Positions 57,366 to 64,000 of a DNA stretch of 64,000 bases are shown here, piece after piece. The notes beneath the pieces were generated by a model. It was given only the letters and a program-made list of their open reading frames with translations, did no database searches and was not told the origin of the DNA. The DNA comes from CAZRCZ01 sp964598765 (GTDB lineage: Bacteria > Sumerlaeota > Sumerlaeia > MVZB01 > JAJFLK01). Numbering within the stretch: position 1 is the first letter of the stretch; each line of letters starts with the position of its first letter. The DNA is taken from assembly GCA_964598765.1 (NCBI GenBank), contig CAZRCZ010000021.1, forward strand, positions 35,071 through 99,070, read 5' to 3'. The translations under genes and the position numbers were made by a program.

Positions 57366-58010
57366 TCAATTCGATCCGTGGTTGCGGAAGATATTGCCCT
57401 GCGTTCCGTATTGAGGGGAAGTCTCCTTCGGGAGATTGGTTCCCGAAGGCGTGTCCTTCAAGCCCGTGGGAAAGCCGTTGATGGTGCGGTCCACGATTTG
57501 TCGAGCCAATTGAGCGAGGGCCAATTGCTTGGCGTCCGGCTCGATCACGACGCTGGTGGAGCGGACGTCGGCGATGCGGGTCGTGCGCGTGGCAATCTCC
57601 CCCAAGTAGGCGATGGGGGGCGCTTGCGGATCGAACGGATCGGCGGAGGCGTCGTAAAGCATCAGGACCGTGACAAGCTCGATCTCGTCGTTCAACGGGA
57701 TTCGCTCCTGCCGAACCCGGCGGACGCGGGTGTGATAGGAGACGATTTTGGCGACGACTTGCAAATCGGCGGATGCCTTCGGCGCGATCCGGAGGCGTCC
57801 GTCGGCCAAAAATTCCTCCTGCGTCAGGCGCGTGGCGACTTCCTCCAATCCCGGCTCCGACGAGCGGTTCTGGATCATCGGGACATAAACCGAGCGGACC
57901 CAGTTGGGGAGCGTCCGGACGGGTTGGATGCGCTCGCAGGAAAAAAGCGCGGGAAGGAACGCCGCAAGAATGAGAAGAGAGGAGGAGGATTGAGCGCGGA
58001 TGTTTTTCAT
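57366..58010 (-). CDS. LptE-like outer-membrane lipoprotein
   Basis: A 214-residue protein with a lipoprotein signal (LLILAAFLPALFSCERI, lipobox Cys). SVYVPMIQNRSSEPGLEEVA and RLTQEEFLADGRLRIAPKA are typical of LptE-like proteins, which hold the LptD barrel that inserts lipopolysaccharide. LptE is poorly conserved, so the call rests on these motifs, the size and the LolA neighbour. ATG 58010 was chosen because it begins the signal; a TTG at 58043 would add eleven residues overlapping lolA. Confidence 0.7.
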   Translation of the reverse strand: MKNIRAQSSSSLLILAAFLPALFSCERIQPVRTLPNWVRSVYVPMIQNRSSEPGLEEVATRLTQEEFLADGRLRIAPKASADLQVVAKIVSYHTRVRRVRQERIPLNDEIELVTVLMLYDASADPFDPQAPPIAYLGEIATRTTRIADVRSTSVVIEPDAKQLALAQLARQIVDRTINGFPTGLKDTPSGTNLPKETSPQYGTQGNIFRNHGSN

Positions 58011-58023
58011 TTGGCCGACTGTT

Positions 58024-58884
58024 TCACCGTTCCGTTTTGTCAATAATCTCGGTCCCCTTGGGAAACTTCGCCTCGAAAAGCGAAGGGGGAAGCGTGACGT
58101 CGAATTGCGTTTTCAAATTGGTCATCGTCGTTTTGTCGCCGTTGTAGTCCTCAAACCAGATTTTTTGAGGCAAGAAGGAGGCTTTGTCAATCCAAAGCTT
58201 GAGTCGGGTGAACGGCGCGGTGTCGGCCAACCCGGGGGCGGGGACCGCTTCCAGCAGGACGACCTTGGCCGGATCGAGCTTGTCCCCCTTCAATTGGCCG
58301 ATCAATTCGGCGTTGTCTTGCGAAGAGCGAACCTGATACTCGCGGGTGATGTCGTCGGATTTGAAGCCGAAGCCCAACACCATGACGTGAAGTTGCTGGT
58401 CCCGCTCTTCGGGGGAATGAAAATGGTAGCGTTCGGCCTGTTGGATCGAAGGAACATAGACGTAAATGTCGTCCTTGAGGATGAGGTTCGTCGTTTCGTC
58501 GGGAGGGTCGTAGTCGCAACGGAATAGATCGGGCTTGAGATAGGAAAATTTTCCCTTGGAGTTGATCTTTTCGAGGAAAATTTCGCTCTCCTTGAGTTGA
58601 TCGAACGTCCCTTGCACGGTCTTGGCCTTGCCGTGCGCGGACTCAATGGCGCGGAGAAGTTTCAGAGTTTCGGTCGTCGGGGCGACGCTGTTTTGGGTCA
58701 ACGGCGCGCCTTGTTCGCTGATCTCGACCGATTTGCCGGAGGGGGGAGGCGTGGCGGTATTTTGCGCAATGCCAAATCTTGCGGTTAAAAATAAAAGTCC
58801 CCAGAGGCAAATGCTTTTAATACCCCTCTCCCTTCTTAAGGGAGAGGGTTGGGTGAGGGTCTCTCCGCGAAATTGAATCCTCAC
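58024..58884 (-). CDS. lolA: Outer-membrane lipoprotein carrier LolA with repeat-derived N-terminus
   Basis: A 286-residue periplasmic chaperone that carries lipoproteins from LolCDE to the outer membrane. The body follows LolA: AKTVQGTFDQLKESEIFLEK, GKFSYLKPDLFRCDYDPPDE, KLWIDKASFLPQKIWFEDYN. The start is GTG 58884, which overlaps the VWA stop and is preceded by AGGAGG. The first 22 residues (RGETLTQPSPLRRERG) are read from a CCCTCTCCC-type repeat. The hydrophobic signal core (SICLWGLLFLTARFGIA) follows directly, so the repeat supplies the basic n-region of the signal peptide. Confidence 0.85.
   Translation of the reverse strand: MRIQFRGETLTQPSPLRRERGIKSICLWGLLFLTARFGIAQNTATPPPSGKSVEISEQGAPLTQNSVAPTTETLKLLRAIESAHGKAKTVQGTFDQLKESEIFLEKINSKGKFSYLKPDLFRCDYDPPDETTNLILKDDIYVYVPSIQQAERYHFHSPEERDQQLHVMVLGFGFKSDDITREYQVRSSQDNAELIGQLKGDKLDPAKVVLLEAVPAPGLADTAPFTRLKLWIDKASFLPQKIWFEDYNGDKTTMTNLKTQFDVTLPPSLFEAKFPKGTEIIDKTER
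58822..58860. repeat. CCCTCTCCC-type palindrome inside lolA
   Basis: CCCCTCTCCCTT-CTT-AAGGGAGAGG plus a GTTGGGTGAGGGT tail. Two further copies lie at 60145-60186 and 60195-60237. It is translated as the start of the LolA precursor. Confidence 0.85.
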
Positions 58885-59972
58885 ACTCGTTTCCTCCTGT
58901 TTTGGACGTAATCGGTCAGGAGGAACGATCCCAAATTGTCGAGCGTGGCATAAAAGGCGCGCCCCTTGTTCGCCTTGGTCATGCGGTCCACGAAATCGCG
59001 CAGGTGCGGATCGGAAGTGACCATGAAGGTCGTGATGACGATTCCCTTGCGTCGGCAAAAGGTCGCGCTGTTGATCGTCTGATTCACGATCTTGGGATCG
59101 AGATACCACGACGGATTTTTGTAGATGCGCGCCCCTTCATTGATCGCCGTCGGTTTGCCGTCGGTGATGAGGAAGATCTGTTTGTTGATGTGGCGCTTGG
59201 TCAGCAAAATTTTCTGCGCCAGATCAATTCCCGCCTTGGTGTTGGTATGGAATTCGCCGTTGGTGATATAGGGAATTTGCTTGGGCGGCACGAGAAACGC
59301 CTCGTCGCCGAAAAGAACGACGTCCAAACTGTCCTTCGGATATTTGGTCTGGATCAACTCGGCCAGCGCGAGCGCGACCTTTTTGGCGGGGGTGATCCGG
59401 TCTTCGCCATACATCGTCATCGAATGGGAGATGTCAATGGCGATGACCGTCGCCGACGAGGTCAAATGTTCCCGCTCATGAACCTCCAAGTCCTCTTCGC
59501 TCAATTCGATTTCGCCGTGGCCGGTTCGGACGAGCGAATTGTGAATCGAGCGATTGAAATTCAGATCGGGAAAAGAATCGCCGAACTGAAAATCGCGCGT
59601 TTCGGGCAAAAGTTCCCCCCCCAATCCGGATTTGGAGGTGCGGTGATTGCCGAGCGCGTCGCTCCGGAGTTGGGAGAAAATCTCCTCGAAGGCGTCCTGC
59701 CGGATGCGCCGCTCCCCTTTTTCGGTCAGCTTCATGCGGCCGGTCCGCGCGTCTTCGACGTGTCCTGCCTCTTCGAGGAACTTTTTGAAATCCTCGATGC
59801 CGTATTTCCCGTCGAAGAATTTATGTCGCTCCCACAGGTATTCGAGCCACTTCAACGCCTGCTCGACGTCCCCTCCCGTGTGCCCCAAAAGCTGAAGGAA
59901 CAATTTCATGATTTGTTCCATGCTCATCTGCTTGAGCATTTCGGGATCGAACTGGGAGTATTGAACGCGCAT
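58881..59972 (-). CDS. von Willebrand factor type A domain protein
   Basis: A 363-residue protein. An N-terminal helical region (residues 1-150) is followed by a VWA domain with the metal site DISHSM (DxSxS) at about residue 188 and ending in FLITDGKPTAINEG. It has no signal peptide or membrane segment. VWA proteins of this type work with MoxR-like AAA ATPases in maturation or chelatase reactions; no such ATPase is in the window. ATG 59972 was chosen (MRVQYSQFDPEML). The open frame upstream runs through repeat elements. The stop overlaps the lolA GTG. Confidence 0.82.
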   Translation of the reverse strand: MRVQYSQFDPEMLKQMSMEQIMKLFLQLLGHTGGDVEQALKWLEYLWERHKFFDGKYGIEDFKKFLEEAGHVEDARTGRMKLTEKGERRIRQDAFEEIFSQLRSDALGNHRTSKSGLGGELLPETRDFQFGDSFPDLNFNRSIHNSLVRTGHGEIELSEEDLEVHEREHLTSSATVIAIDISHSMTMYGEDRITPAKKVALALAELIQTKYPKDSLDVVLFGDEAFLVPPKQIPYITNGEFHTNTKAGIDLAQKILLTKRHINKQIFLITDGKPTAINEGARIYKNPSWYLDPKIVNQTINSATFCRRKGIVITTFMVTSDPHLRDFVDRMTKANKGRAFYATLDNLGSFLLTDYVQNRRKRV

Positions 59973-60144
59973 GGGAATCCGTCGTTGAGTGCGCTCCCAT
60001 CTTACCTCACCGGAGGCGGCAAGGAAAGAGGGGTCTTGCGCGCTGGGCGGCGTTGGCTCCGTCCACGATCCCGACAGTCTGAATGAGCGGATCGCGGAGA
60101 GTGTCGCGCCACGCCGCTTGGGCGGGGTCCATGTTCCGCATTCA

Positions 60145-60237
60145 AACTCCTCTCCCTCCTTGAGGGAGAAAGTTAGGTGAGGATTTACCTCCAAAACTCC
60201 TCTCCCTCTCTGAGGGAGAGGGGAGGGTGAGGGTTAC
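60145..60237. repeat. Two tandem CCCTCTCCC-type palindromes
   Basis: Copy one (60145-60186: CTCCCTCCTTGAGGGAG then AGGTGAGG) and copy two (60195-60237: CTCCCTCTCTGAGGGAG then AGGGTGAGGG) are in the same orientation about 50 bases apart. They lie in the gap upstream of the VWA gene. The stop codon of the adjoining gene fragment (60234-60236) falls in copy two. Confidence 0.85.
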
Positions 60238-60383
60238 GGTGCCGGCAGGACGGTAAATTCGAGGGTCTTGGAGATCGGTTTGGCTTCCCCCAGCGGCCTC
60301 AACCGTTCATCCGAAACCCCCAGCCAGTCGGGACCAACTGAGGTAATTACACCTTGGACCATTTGCTCCGTAGGTCTTTGCAT
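60234..60383 (-). pseudogene. Duplicated 3' gene fragment
   Basis: A short frame (about 49 residues, MQRPTEQMVQGVITSVG...) whose last 36 residues closely match the end of the gene at 63425-64000: WLGVSDERLRPLGEAKPISK and TLEFTVLP in both. The DNA is about 91% identical over 92 bases (60245-60336 against 63438-63529). It lacks the rest of that gene and starts in ATGA with the gene upstream, so it may still be translated. Most likely a leftover of a duplication. Confidence 0.7.
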
Positions 60384-61201
60384 CACTTATTGTCCTTGAG
60401 GGCTTCTTCGCGCGAAATGGGCACCTTCCGTATATCCTTAACCTTGAATGCCCCTTTGGCATCTGTCGTACCCTTGATTTCAATCCTATAGAAGCGAGTG
60501 ATTTGATTCTCATCGGGCTGGCCAACTGCTGTCCCCGGCACTTCATCCAGAGTGACCTGCAGGGTGGAGTTGTCAATCCAATGTATCGGGTTATCGGATC
60601 CAGCGGGGCCGAATTCGACGTTCTCATACTCCGGAGGGAGGGATGCCCCGATTTCCCTCCCGGTTGCGTCCTGAAGGACCACCAAATCCTTGAACTGAAG
60701 CCCGTCTTTTTGCATGGGATAAACGGCTGAATGGTCAACGATGACAACCATTCTCCCTAGGATGTTGTGATTGAACGAGTGTTCAGATGGATAGCAATAA
60801 GCCACATGCGCACCATCGGGGGAAAACGCAAACAGCTTCCCCATATAGCTGTCTACGATCTCCTTTCGTTGAAGATCAAATACGATCGCGGAGTCAAGCC
60901 GATGCCCACACCGGAAGGTCATCCACACTTGGTCTCTTCCCTTGAAGAGGACGCGCCTGATTGACTTTTCTGGAATGATCCCGCGGTAAGGCTCGGCCCT
61001 GTGATCAAGGATGACGGGTTCGGACCTGCCTCCGCGGACAATGTCCAGCCGGGTCTTGCCTGAGCCGACATGATGAAACGAGAAGCGGTTCTGATCATCG
61101 TAGGCGATAATCTCCCCCTCTTTGGTTTGTTCCTCCGGGAAGGAGCGGGATGCGGGCAAACAAAAGAGAAAAACAAGTATATGCCGGAGTTTTCGATTCA
61201 T
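60383..61201 (-). CDS. Exported protein of unknown function
   Basis: A 272-residue protein with a signal peptide (LRHILVFLFCLPASRSFPEE). The mature part is beta-rich with repeated aromatic/Asp/Gly turns (IIAYDDQNRFSFHHVGSG, FDLQRKEIVDSYMGKLFAFS, SPDGAHVAYCYPSEHSFN). SPDGAHVAY resembles the WD40/TolB-type beta-propeller blade motif, so a small propeller-like domain is possible. I do not recognise the family. It starts 16 bases after the Thr/Pro-rich gene's stop. Confidence 0.7.
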   Translation of the reverse strand: MNRKLRHILVFLFCLPASRSFPEEQTKEGEIIAYDDQNRFSFHHVGSGKTRLDIVRGGRSEPVILDHRAEPYRGIIPEKSIRRVLFKGRDQVWMTFRCGHRLDSAIVFDLQRKEIVDSYMGKLFAFSPDGAHVAYCYPSEHSFNHNILGRMVVIVDHSAVYPMQKDGLQFKDLVVLQDATGREIGASLPPEYENVEFGPAGSDNPIHWIDNSTLQVTLDEVPGTAVGQPDENQITRFYRIEIKGTTDAKGAFKVKDIRKVPISREEALKDNK

Positions 61202-61217
61202 TTTACCTCGCTTCCTT

Positions 61218-62738
61218 TCAGGGTTGCACCGAGACGGCCACGCCGCTAGCCGATACGGGTATATATCTTTGTGGATCGTCTGGGTTCACGTTGATGTCGG
61301 CCTTCGCGTCACGCACCCCAACATAGAAATCAATATGTGGACCGTTTATGGCTTTCCCCACATCGTCACAACGACCACATTTATCTCCCTTGCCGCAACC
61401 ATTCACATCATCAAAGGAAAATCCAGCGCGCTTACCAAAAGCGATCAGAGTTTTGTCAGCCGCTATGGATACGCAAGGGGCAAGTGGATTCTCCCTGTTC
61501 CCGATGGGTTGCGATCTGAGGAGATAGACTCCGTTTTCTTTAAAGCCACTGACGAACATGTTAGGATAAAGAGGATCCGCGGACGATATCTGCCCGAAGC
61601 CCTCCACAACTATCTCATTGAAGAACTTCGGCTTTACGTAAATCGTACTACCGGTGTCAAGAGGCATCGCATACGTTCTATCGCCGACAACGGTGTCCTC
61701 GACCGGGGCGTAATAAGTGGTGATCGTCCATGATCCGCCTCGCGATTGACCGGTGCAAGGATCGGGCGTGGGAGTTGGCGTCGGTGTTCCCGTGGTGGTG
61801 CACTGGACCAGACTACCGTATTGATCCACACAGGTCGCCGTCGGGGTCGAGGTGGCGGTTCGCGTGGCGGTGGGGCTGGTGGTTGCGGTGGTAGTCGGAC
61901 CTATGATCGGGCAATTGTGCAGAATGGCCGTCGCCGTGTCCTCGCTCAACTTGGGAAGCGTGTTCACGTCGGGCGAATAGAGCGAGATCGTGAGCCAAGC
62001 CGATTCGTCAAACGCCGCATTTCCGGGAAACGGGATGCCGACCGTAATATAAGTGTTCAATTTTACACTGGTCCCTTTTAACACCAAGACCGGGTTGTTC
62101 GGATCGGATTCCATCGGGGATGCGAAGGCGGTGACCTGATCGCTCGAGGTCATCGTGGTCACCTGCCAAGCATAGAAGGCGTCGCAGGCTCCGGTGTTGG
62201 TGATCGTAAATTCCATGCGATAGTCAAAGATCAGCCATCCGCCGCCCCCGCTCGAACCCTCGCAAGCATCAACCAAATGTTTGGTCCACTTGATTGTTCC
62301 GTCCGGGCATTTGGGAGTGGGGGAAGGGGTCGCCGTGGGCGAGGGGGTGGAGCCGTTCCCGGTCGGGGAAGGGCTGGGCGTGCCGGCCGGGGTTGCCGTG
62401 GTTCCGCCGCCGCCGTCCGGAGTGCTGGAGGGACCCGCCGTTGGAGTTTTCGTCTTCGTCGGCGTGCGCGTGATCGTGGAGGTGTCGCTCGCCGTCGGGG
62501 AGGGACTCGACGACGGCGAAGGACTGGGCGTGGGGCTGGGCGTCGGCGTCGGGCTGGGAGAAACGGTCGGGGTCGGGCGCGGCCATGCTTGGGCGGAGCG
62601 CGTGAGCAGGTCGGGTGAATTTTCTCGCTCAAGTAGCCAGATCAACATGACGATTGCTCCCAGCGCGCTCCAAACCGCAAGGGCGCGGACCAAGACATTG
62701 GCCCGTTCGCGGAGGTGGTCTGAAAAACGCTCTTTCAT
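61218..62738 (-). CDS. Membrane-anchored Thr/Pro-rich surface protein
   Basis: A 506-residue protein. One membrane segment at about residues 17-36 (VLVRALAVWSALGAIVMLIW) is followed by a long Thr/Ser/Pro low-complexity linker (about 55-140, PSPTPTPSPTPSPSPSSSPS). A globular domain (about 142-270, with FDYRMEFTITNTGACDAFYA) is followed by a second Thr/Pro linker (to about 345) and a final domain with several Cys. The linkers are probably O-glycosylated or extended. I do not recognise the globular domains. It is transcribed with the two genes downstream. Confidence 0.72.
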   Translation of the reverse strand: MKERFSDHLRERANVLVRALAVWSALGAIVMLIWLLERENSPDLLTRSAQAWPRPTPTVSPSPTPTPSPTPSPSPSSSPSPTASDTSTITRTPTKTKTPTAGPSSTPDGGGGTTATPAGTPSPSPTGNGSTPSPTATPSPTPKCPDGTIKWTKHLVDACEGSSGGGGWLIFDYRMEFTITNTGACDAFYAWQVTTMTSSDQVTAFASPMESDPNNPVLVLKGTSVKLNTYITVGIPFPGNAAFDESAWLTISLYSPDVNTLPKLSEDTATAILHNCPIIGPTTTATTSPTATRTATSTPTATCVDQYGSLVQCTTTGTPTPTPTPDPCTGQSRGGSWTITTYYAPVEDTVVGDRTYAMPLDTGSTIYVKPKFFNEIVVEGFGQISSADPLYPNMFVSGFKENGVYLLRSQPIGNRENPLAPCVSIAADKTLIAFGKRAGFSFDDVNGCGKGDKCGRCDDVGKAINGPHIDFYVGVRDAKADINVNPDDPQRYIPVSASGVAVSVQP

Positions 62739-62750
62739 CTTACATCACCA

Positions 62751-62776
62751 CCGAGATACGAAGACACGGAGAAAAT
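62751..62776. repeat. Half arm of the 8-nt-ladder element
   Basis: TCACCACCGAGATACGAAGA then CACGGA: one ladder arm without its partner, in the 43-base gap between two minus-strand genes. Confidence 0.7.
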
Positions 62777-62781
62777 CATCT

Positions 62782-63333
62782 TCAAAACATTCTGGTTTTC
62801 GGCGCGGTCTGGAGGAACACGCTGAACTCCGCCATGGCGGTTTGATCCTGCAACTGCTTGGCCGCCGTGAAACCCCACGCCGCCAAGTTGAACCGATTTT
62901 CGTCCGTGCTCCGGATCGTCGAAAGCCTCTGCCGCGCATAATCCACGATCGTTTGCCAAACGGCTTGACGTTGCGCCAGCGTCGGGAGTTTTTGCGATTG
63001 ATCCCACATCGCGCCCAATCGCTGGCTTTCGGCGTCGTAGCGGATGACTTCGTCTCCCGGCAGATCGGCGTCGGACATGGCGATAATCTGATTCATCGTG
63101 TTGATGGCCGACGTCTCGTCGCCGATCTTCAGGAACGCCTGAGAGATGTTGTGGAGGTGATTGACGGCGATCAACGGCGGGAGCGATGCGACGAACGCGA
63201 TTACGTCGGACCTCTGCGCGGCTTGCGAAACCGGTGTCGCCAGAAGATCAAAGAGATGGGTCCGCTTGGGATATTCCTTCTCGATGACCGTCAACCAATC
63301 CTGCGCCCAGTTGTAGGCGGCCAGCGACTGCAT
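62782..63333 (-). CDS. Helical protein of unknown function, possibly a gene fragment
   Basis: A 183-residue all-helical protein (AAYNWAQDWLTVIEKEYPKR, NHLHNISQAFLKIGDETSAI, QRQAVWQTIVDYARQRLSTI) with TPR-like spacing. Upstream the frame stays open for about 25 codons (HESPTLLDALGPM) with no start codon, back to a stop at the hairpin 63366-63384. That suggests the 5' part was lost or separated by the repeat. It may be the C-terminal half of a larger exported protein, as the next gene is. Confidence 0.55.
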   Translation of the reverse strand: MQSLAAYNWAQDWLTVIEKEYPKRTHLFDLLATPVSQAAQRSDVIAFVASLPPLIAVNHLHNISQAFLKIGDETSAINTMNQIIAMSDADLPGDEVIRYDAESQRLGAMWDQSQKLPTLAQRQAVWQTIVDYARQRLSTIRSTDENRFNLAAWGFTAAKQLQDQTAMAEFSVFLQTAPKTRMF

Positions 63334-63365
63334 CGGCCCCAGCGCGTCGAGGAGGGTCGGCGATT

Positions 63366-63384
63366 CATGGACAGGATGTCCATG
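63366..63384. repeat. Trinucleotide-loop hairpin
   Basis: CATGGACA-GGA-TGTCCATG, a perfect 8-bp stem with the same plan as CACGGGCA-TCC-TGCCCGTG at 4895. It lies between two minus-strand genes, at the point where the downstream frame loses its upstream part. Confidence 0.75.
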
Positions 63385-63424
63385 CCACGCCTTCCGGACT
63401 CATGACGGTGGATTCAAGTCGGAT

Positions 63425-64000
63425 TTACGGAGACGAAGGCAGGACCGTGAATTCGAGGGTTTTGGAGATCGGCTTGGCTTCCCCCAGCGGCCTCAACCGC
63501 TCATCCGAAACCCCAAGCCATTCAGGACCCGTGTCCTTCAGTTTGGATTCTATGAAAGTAGAGGAACGCGAGAGGCGGAATATGTCGGAGACAGATCCTG
63601 AAATCTCATTCTTTTGGAAAACACGCAAACGGATCGTATCGAAAGGACTCTTTATAGACCCCAACGCATCGAGATCATTTTTCGCCTTCTGAAGCGCCGC
63701 TTGGATGCTTGATCCCGTCTTGGTTGCGTTCGCGTCAGAATCGTACGCGCTAATCAACGCGGTGAGCGCCTTTGAATGATTATGGCGCATCCTCTCATAT
63801 TCGAGGGTGCAGAGAAGAGCAAGCTGGGAATCAGCAGTAGAAAGAAATTGTGGATCTCGGGCGTACTTCTCGATAACCCGACGGATATTATCAGGATAGC
63901 CCGCTTCCTCTGTTTCAACAAGGACGCTTGCCAAACCAATGGACACTGTCCCGTCCTGAAATAGGTTGACGAAAAGAGGGCGAAAAAACCAGGGGTACCG
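63425..64000 (-). CDS. Protein of unknown function, 5' end outside the window
   Basis: The frame is open to the window edge (191 residues seen). The readable part is helical (LVETEEAGYPDNIRRVIEKY, LSTADSQLALLCTLEYERMR, SKALTALISAYDSDANATKT) and then beta-rich (RLRVFQKNEISGSVSDIFRL). It ends GVSDERLRPLGEAKPISKTL and EFTVLPSSP. A GTG at 63946 exists but the frame continues beyond it (NLFQDGTVSIGLASVLVE), so the gene starts outside. Its last part is duplicated at 60234-60383. Confidence 0.72.
   Translation of the reverse strand, partial: RYPWFFRPLFVNLFQDGTVSIGLASVLVETEEAGYPDNIRRVIEKYARDPQFLSTADSQLALLCTLEYERMRHNHSKALTALISAYDSDANATKTGSSIQAALQKAKNDLDALGSIKSPFDTIRLRVFQKNEISGSVSDIFRLSRSSTFIESKLKDTGPEWLGVSDERLRPLGEAKPISKTLEFTVLPSSP

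Noticed and set aside
59973..60194. Longer start of the VWA gene at 60194
   Set aside because: The added 74 codons run through a CCCTCTCCC-type repeat and lack conservation features; ATG 59972 fits better.
61740..62600. Possible CRISPR or tandem-repeat array
   Set aside because: The repetition is codon-level Thr/Pro/Ser low complexity in one reading frame, without constant repeats and unique spacers.
62231..62632. Pro/Arg-rich frames opposite or offset to the Thr/Pro linker
   Set aside because: They are shadows of the low-complexity linker codons and carry no independent support.

Overview
The window is about 64 kb of chromosome from a diderm (Gram-negative type) bacterium, G+C roughly 55-60% by eye. 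It is densely coded, with few long gaps and no rRNA, tRNA, CRISPR, phage or transposase gene that I can see. LolA, an LptE-like lipoprotein, an ExbB/ExbD/TonB set, RseP and a NADH dehydrogenase subunit indicate an outer membrane and a respiratory chain. McsB-ClpC and a leucine T-box leader, both best known from Firmicutes, occur alongside these, together with CotH/VTC/DUF4956 genes and Thr/Pro-rich proteins. This mix, plus the abundance of palindromic intergenic elements, suggests an uncultured or candidate phylum (Sumerlaeota, Omnitrophota or a PVC relative) rather than Proteobacteria. The sequence does not fix the taxon.

Layout. 0-5 kb: end of nuoN, a small unknown gene and smc. 5-12 kb: a GT4 glycosyltransferase, a DUF4139 protein, larB, and a minus-strand polyamine transporter operon potB-potC-[nucleotidyltransferase-small protein]-potD. 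12.4-17.3 kb: a Leu T-box leader and leuA, an exported EEP-family hydrolase and a GH13 enzyme. 17-24 kb: TauE/SafE, MqnA/D-like, DprA-like, a large TPR protein and potA. 24-31 kb: GH28, a multi-span membrane protein, DUF3500, a RelE/ParE-Phd toxin-antitoxin pair, a zinc-ribbon protein, a rhodanese and galK. 31-39.7 kb: a di-heme cytochrome, an esterase-like hydrolase, the cluster DUF4956-CotH-VTC-unknown, and a sugar-nucleotidyltransferase. 40-47 kb: rseP, an RdgC-like gene, a decayed VapBC module, mcsB and clpC. 47-53 kb: an unknown gene, the run parA-parB-exbB-exbD-tonB with a parS site, and dcd. 53-64 kb: an APH-fold protein, a TMTC-like membrane TPR protein, the run VWA-lolA-lptE-proA, and a group of exported or low-complexity proteins with signs of duplication.

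The most unusual feature is the load of several families of short palindromic, non-coding repeats. One family has arms built from an 8-nt ladder (consensus near RCRCARAG) that fold into long hairpins. I count eight full hairpins and several half copies. Others are double-hairpin elements of about 45-70 bp and a CCCTCTCCC-type element. They lie in operon gaps, in divergent and convergent intergenic regions, between a T-box terminator and its gene, and inside reading frames. They add an in-frame 16-residue loop to the TMTC-like protein, extend a loop of the GH13 enzyme, form the N-terminal part of the LolA precursor, and form the C-terminal tail of LarB.

How genes work together: potABCD import polyamines; smc and parABS organise and segregate the chromosome; mcsB/clpC form a protein-arginine phosphorylation and degradation pair; lolA, lptE, exbBD/tonB and rseP serve the envelope; CotH/VTC/DUF4956 form a recurrent but poorly understood surface or phosphate-polymer module.
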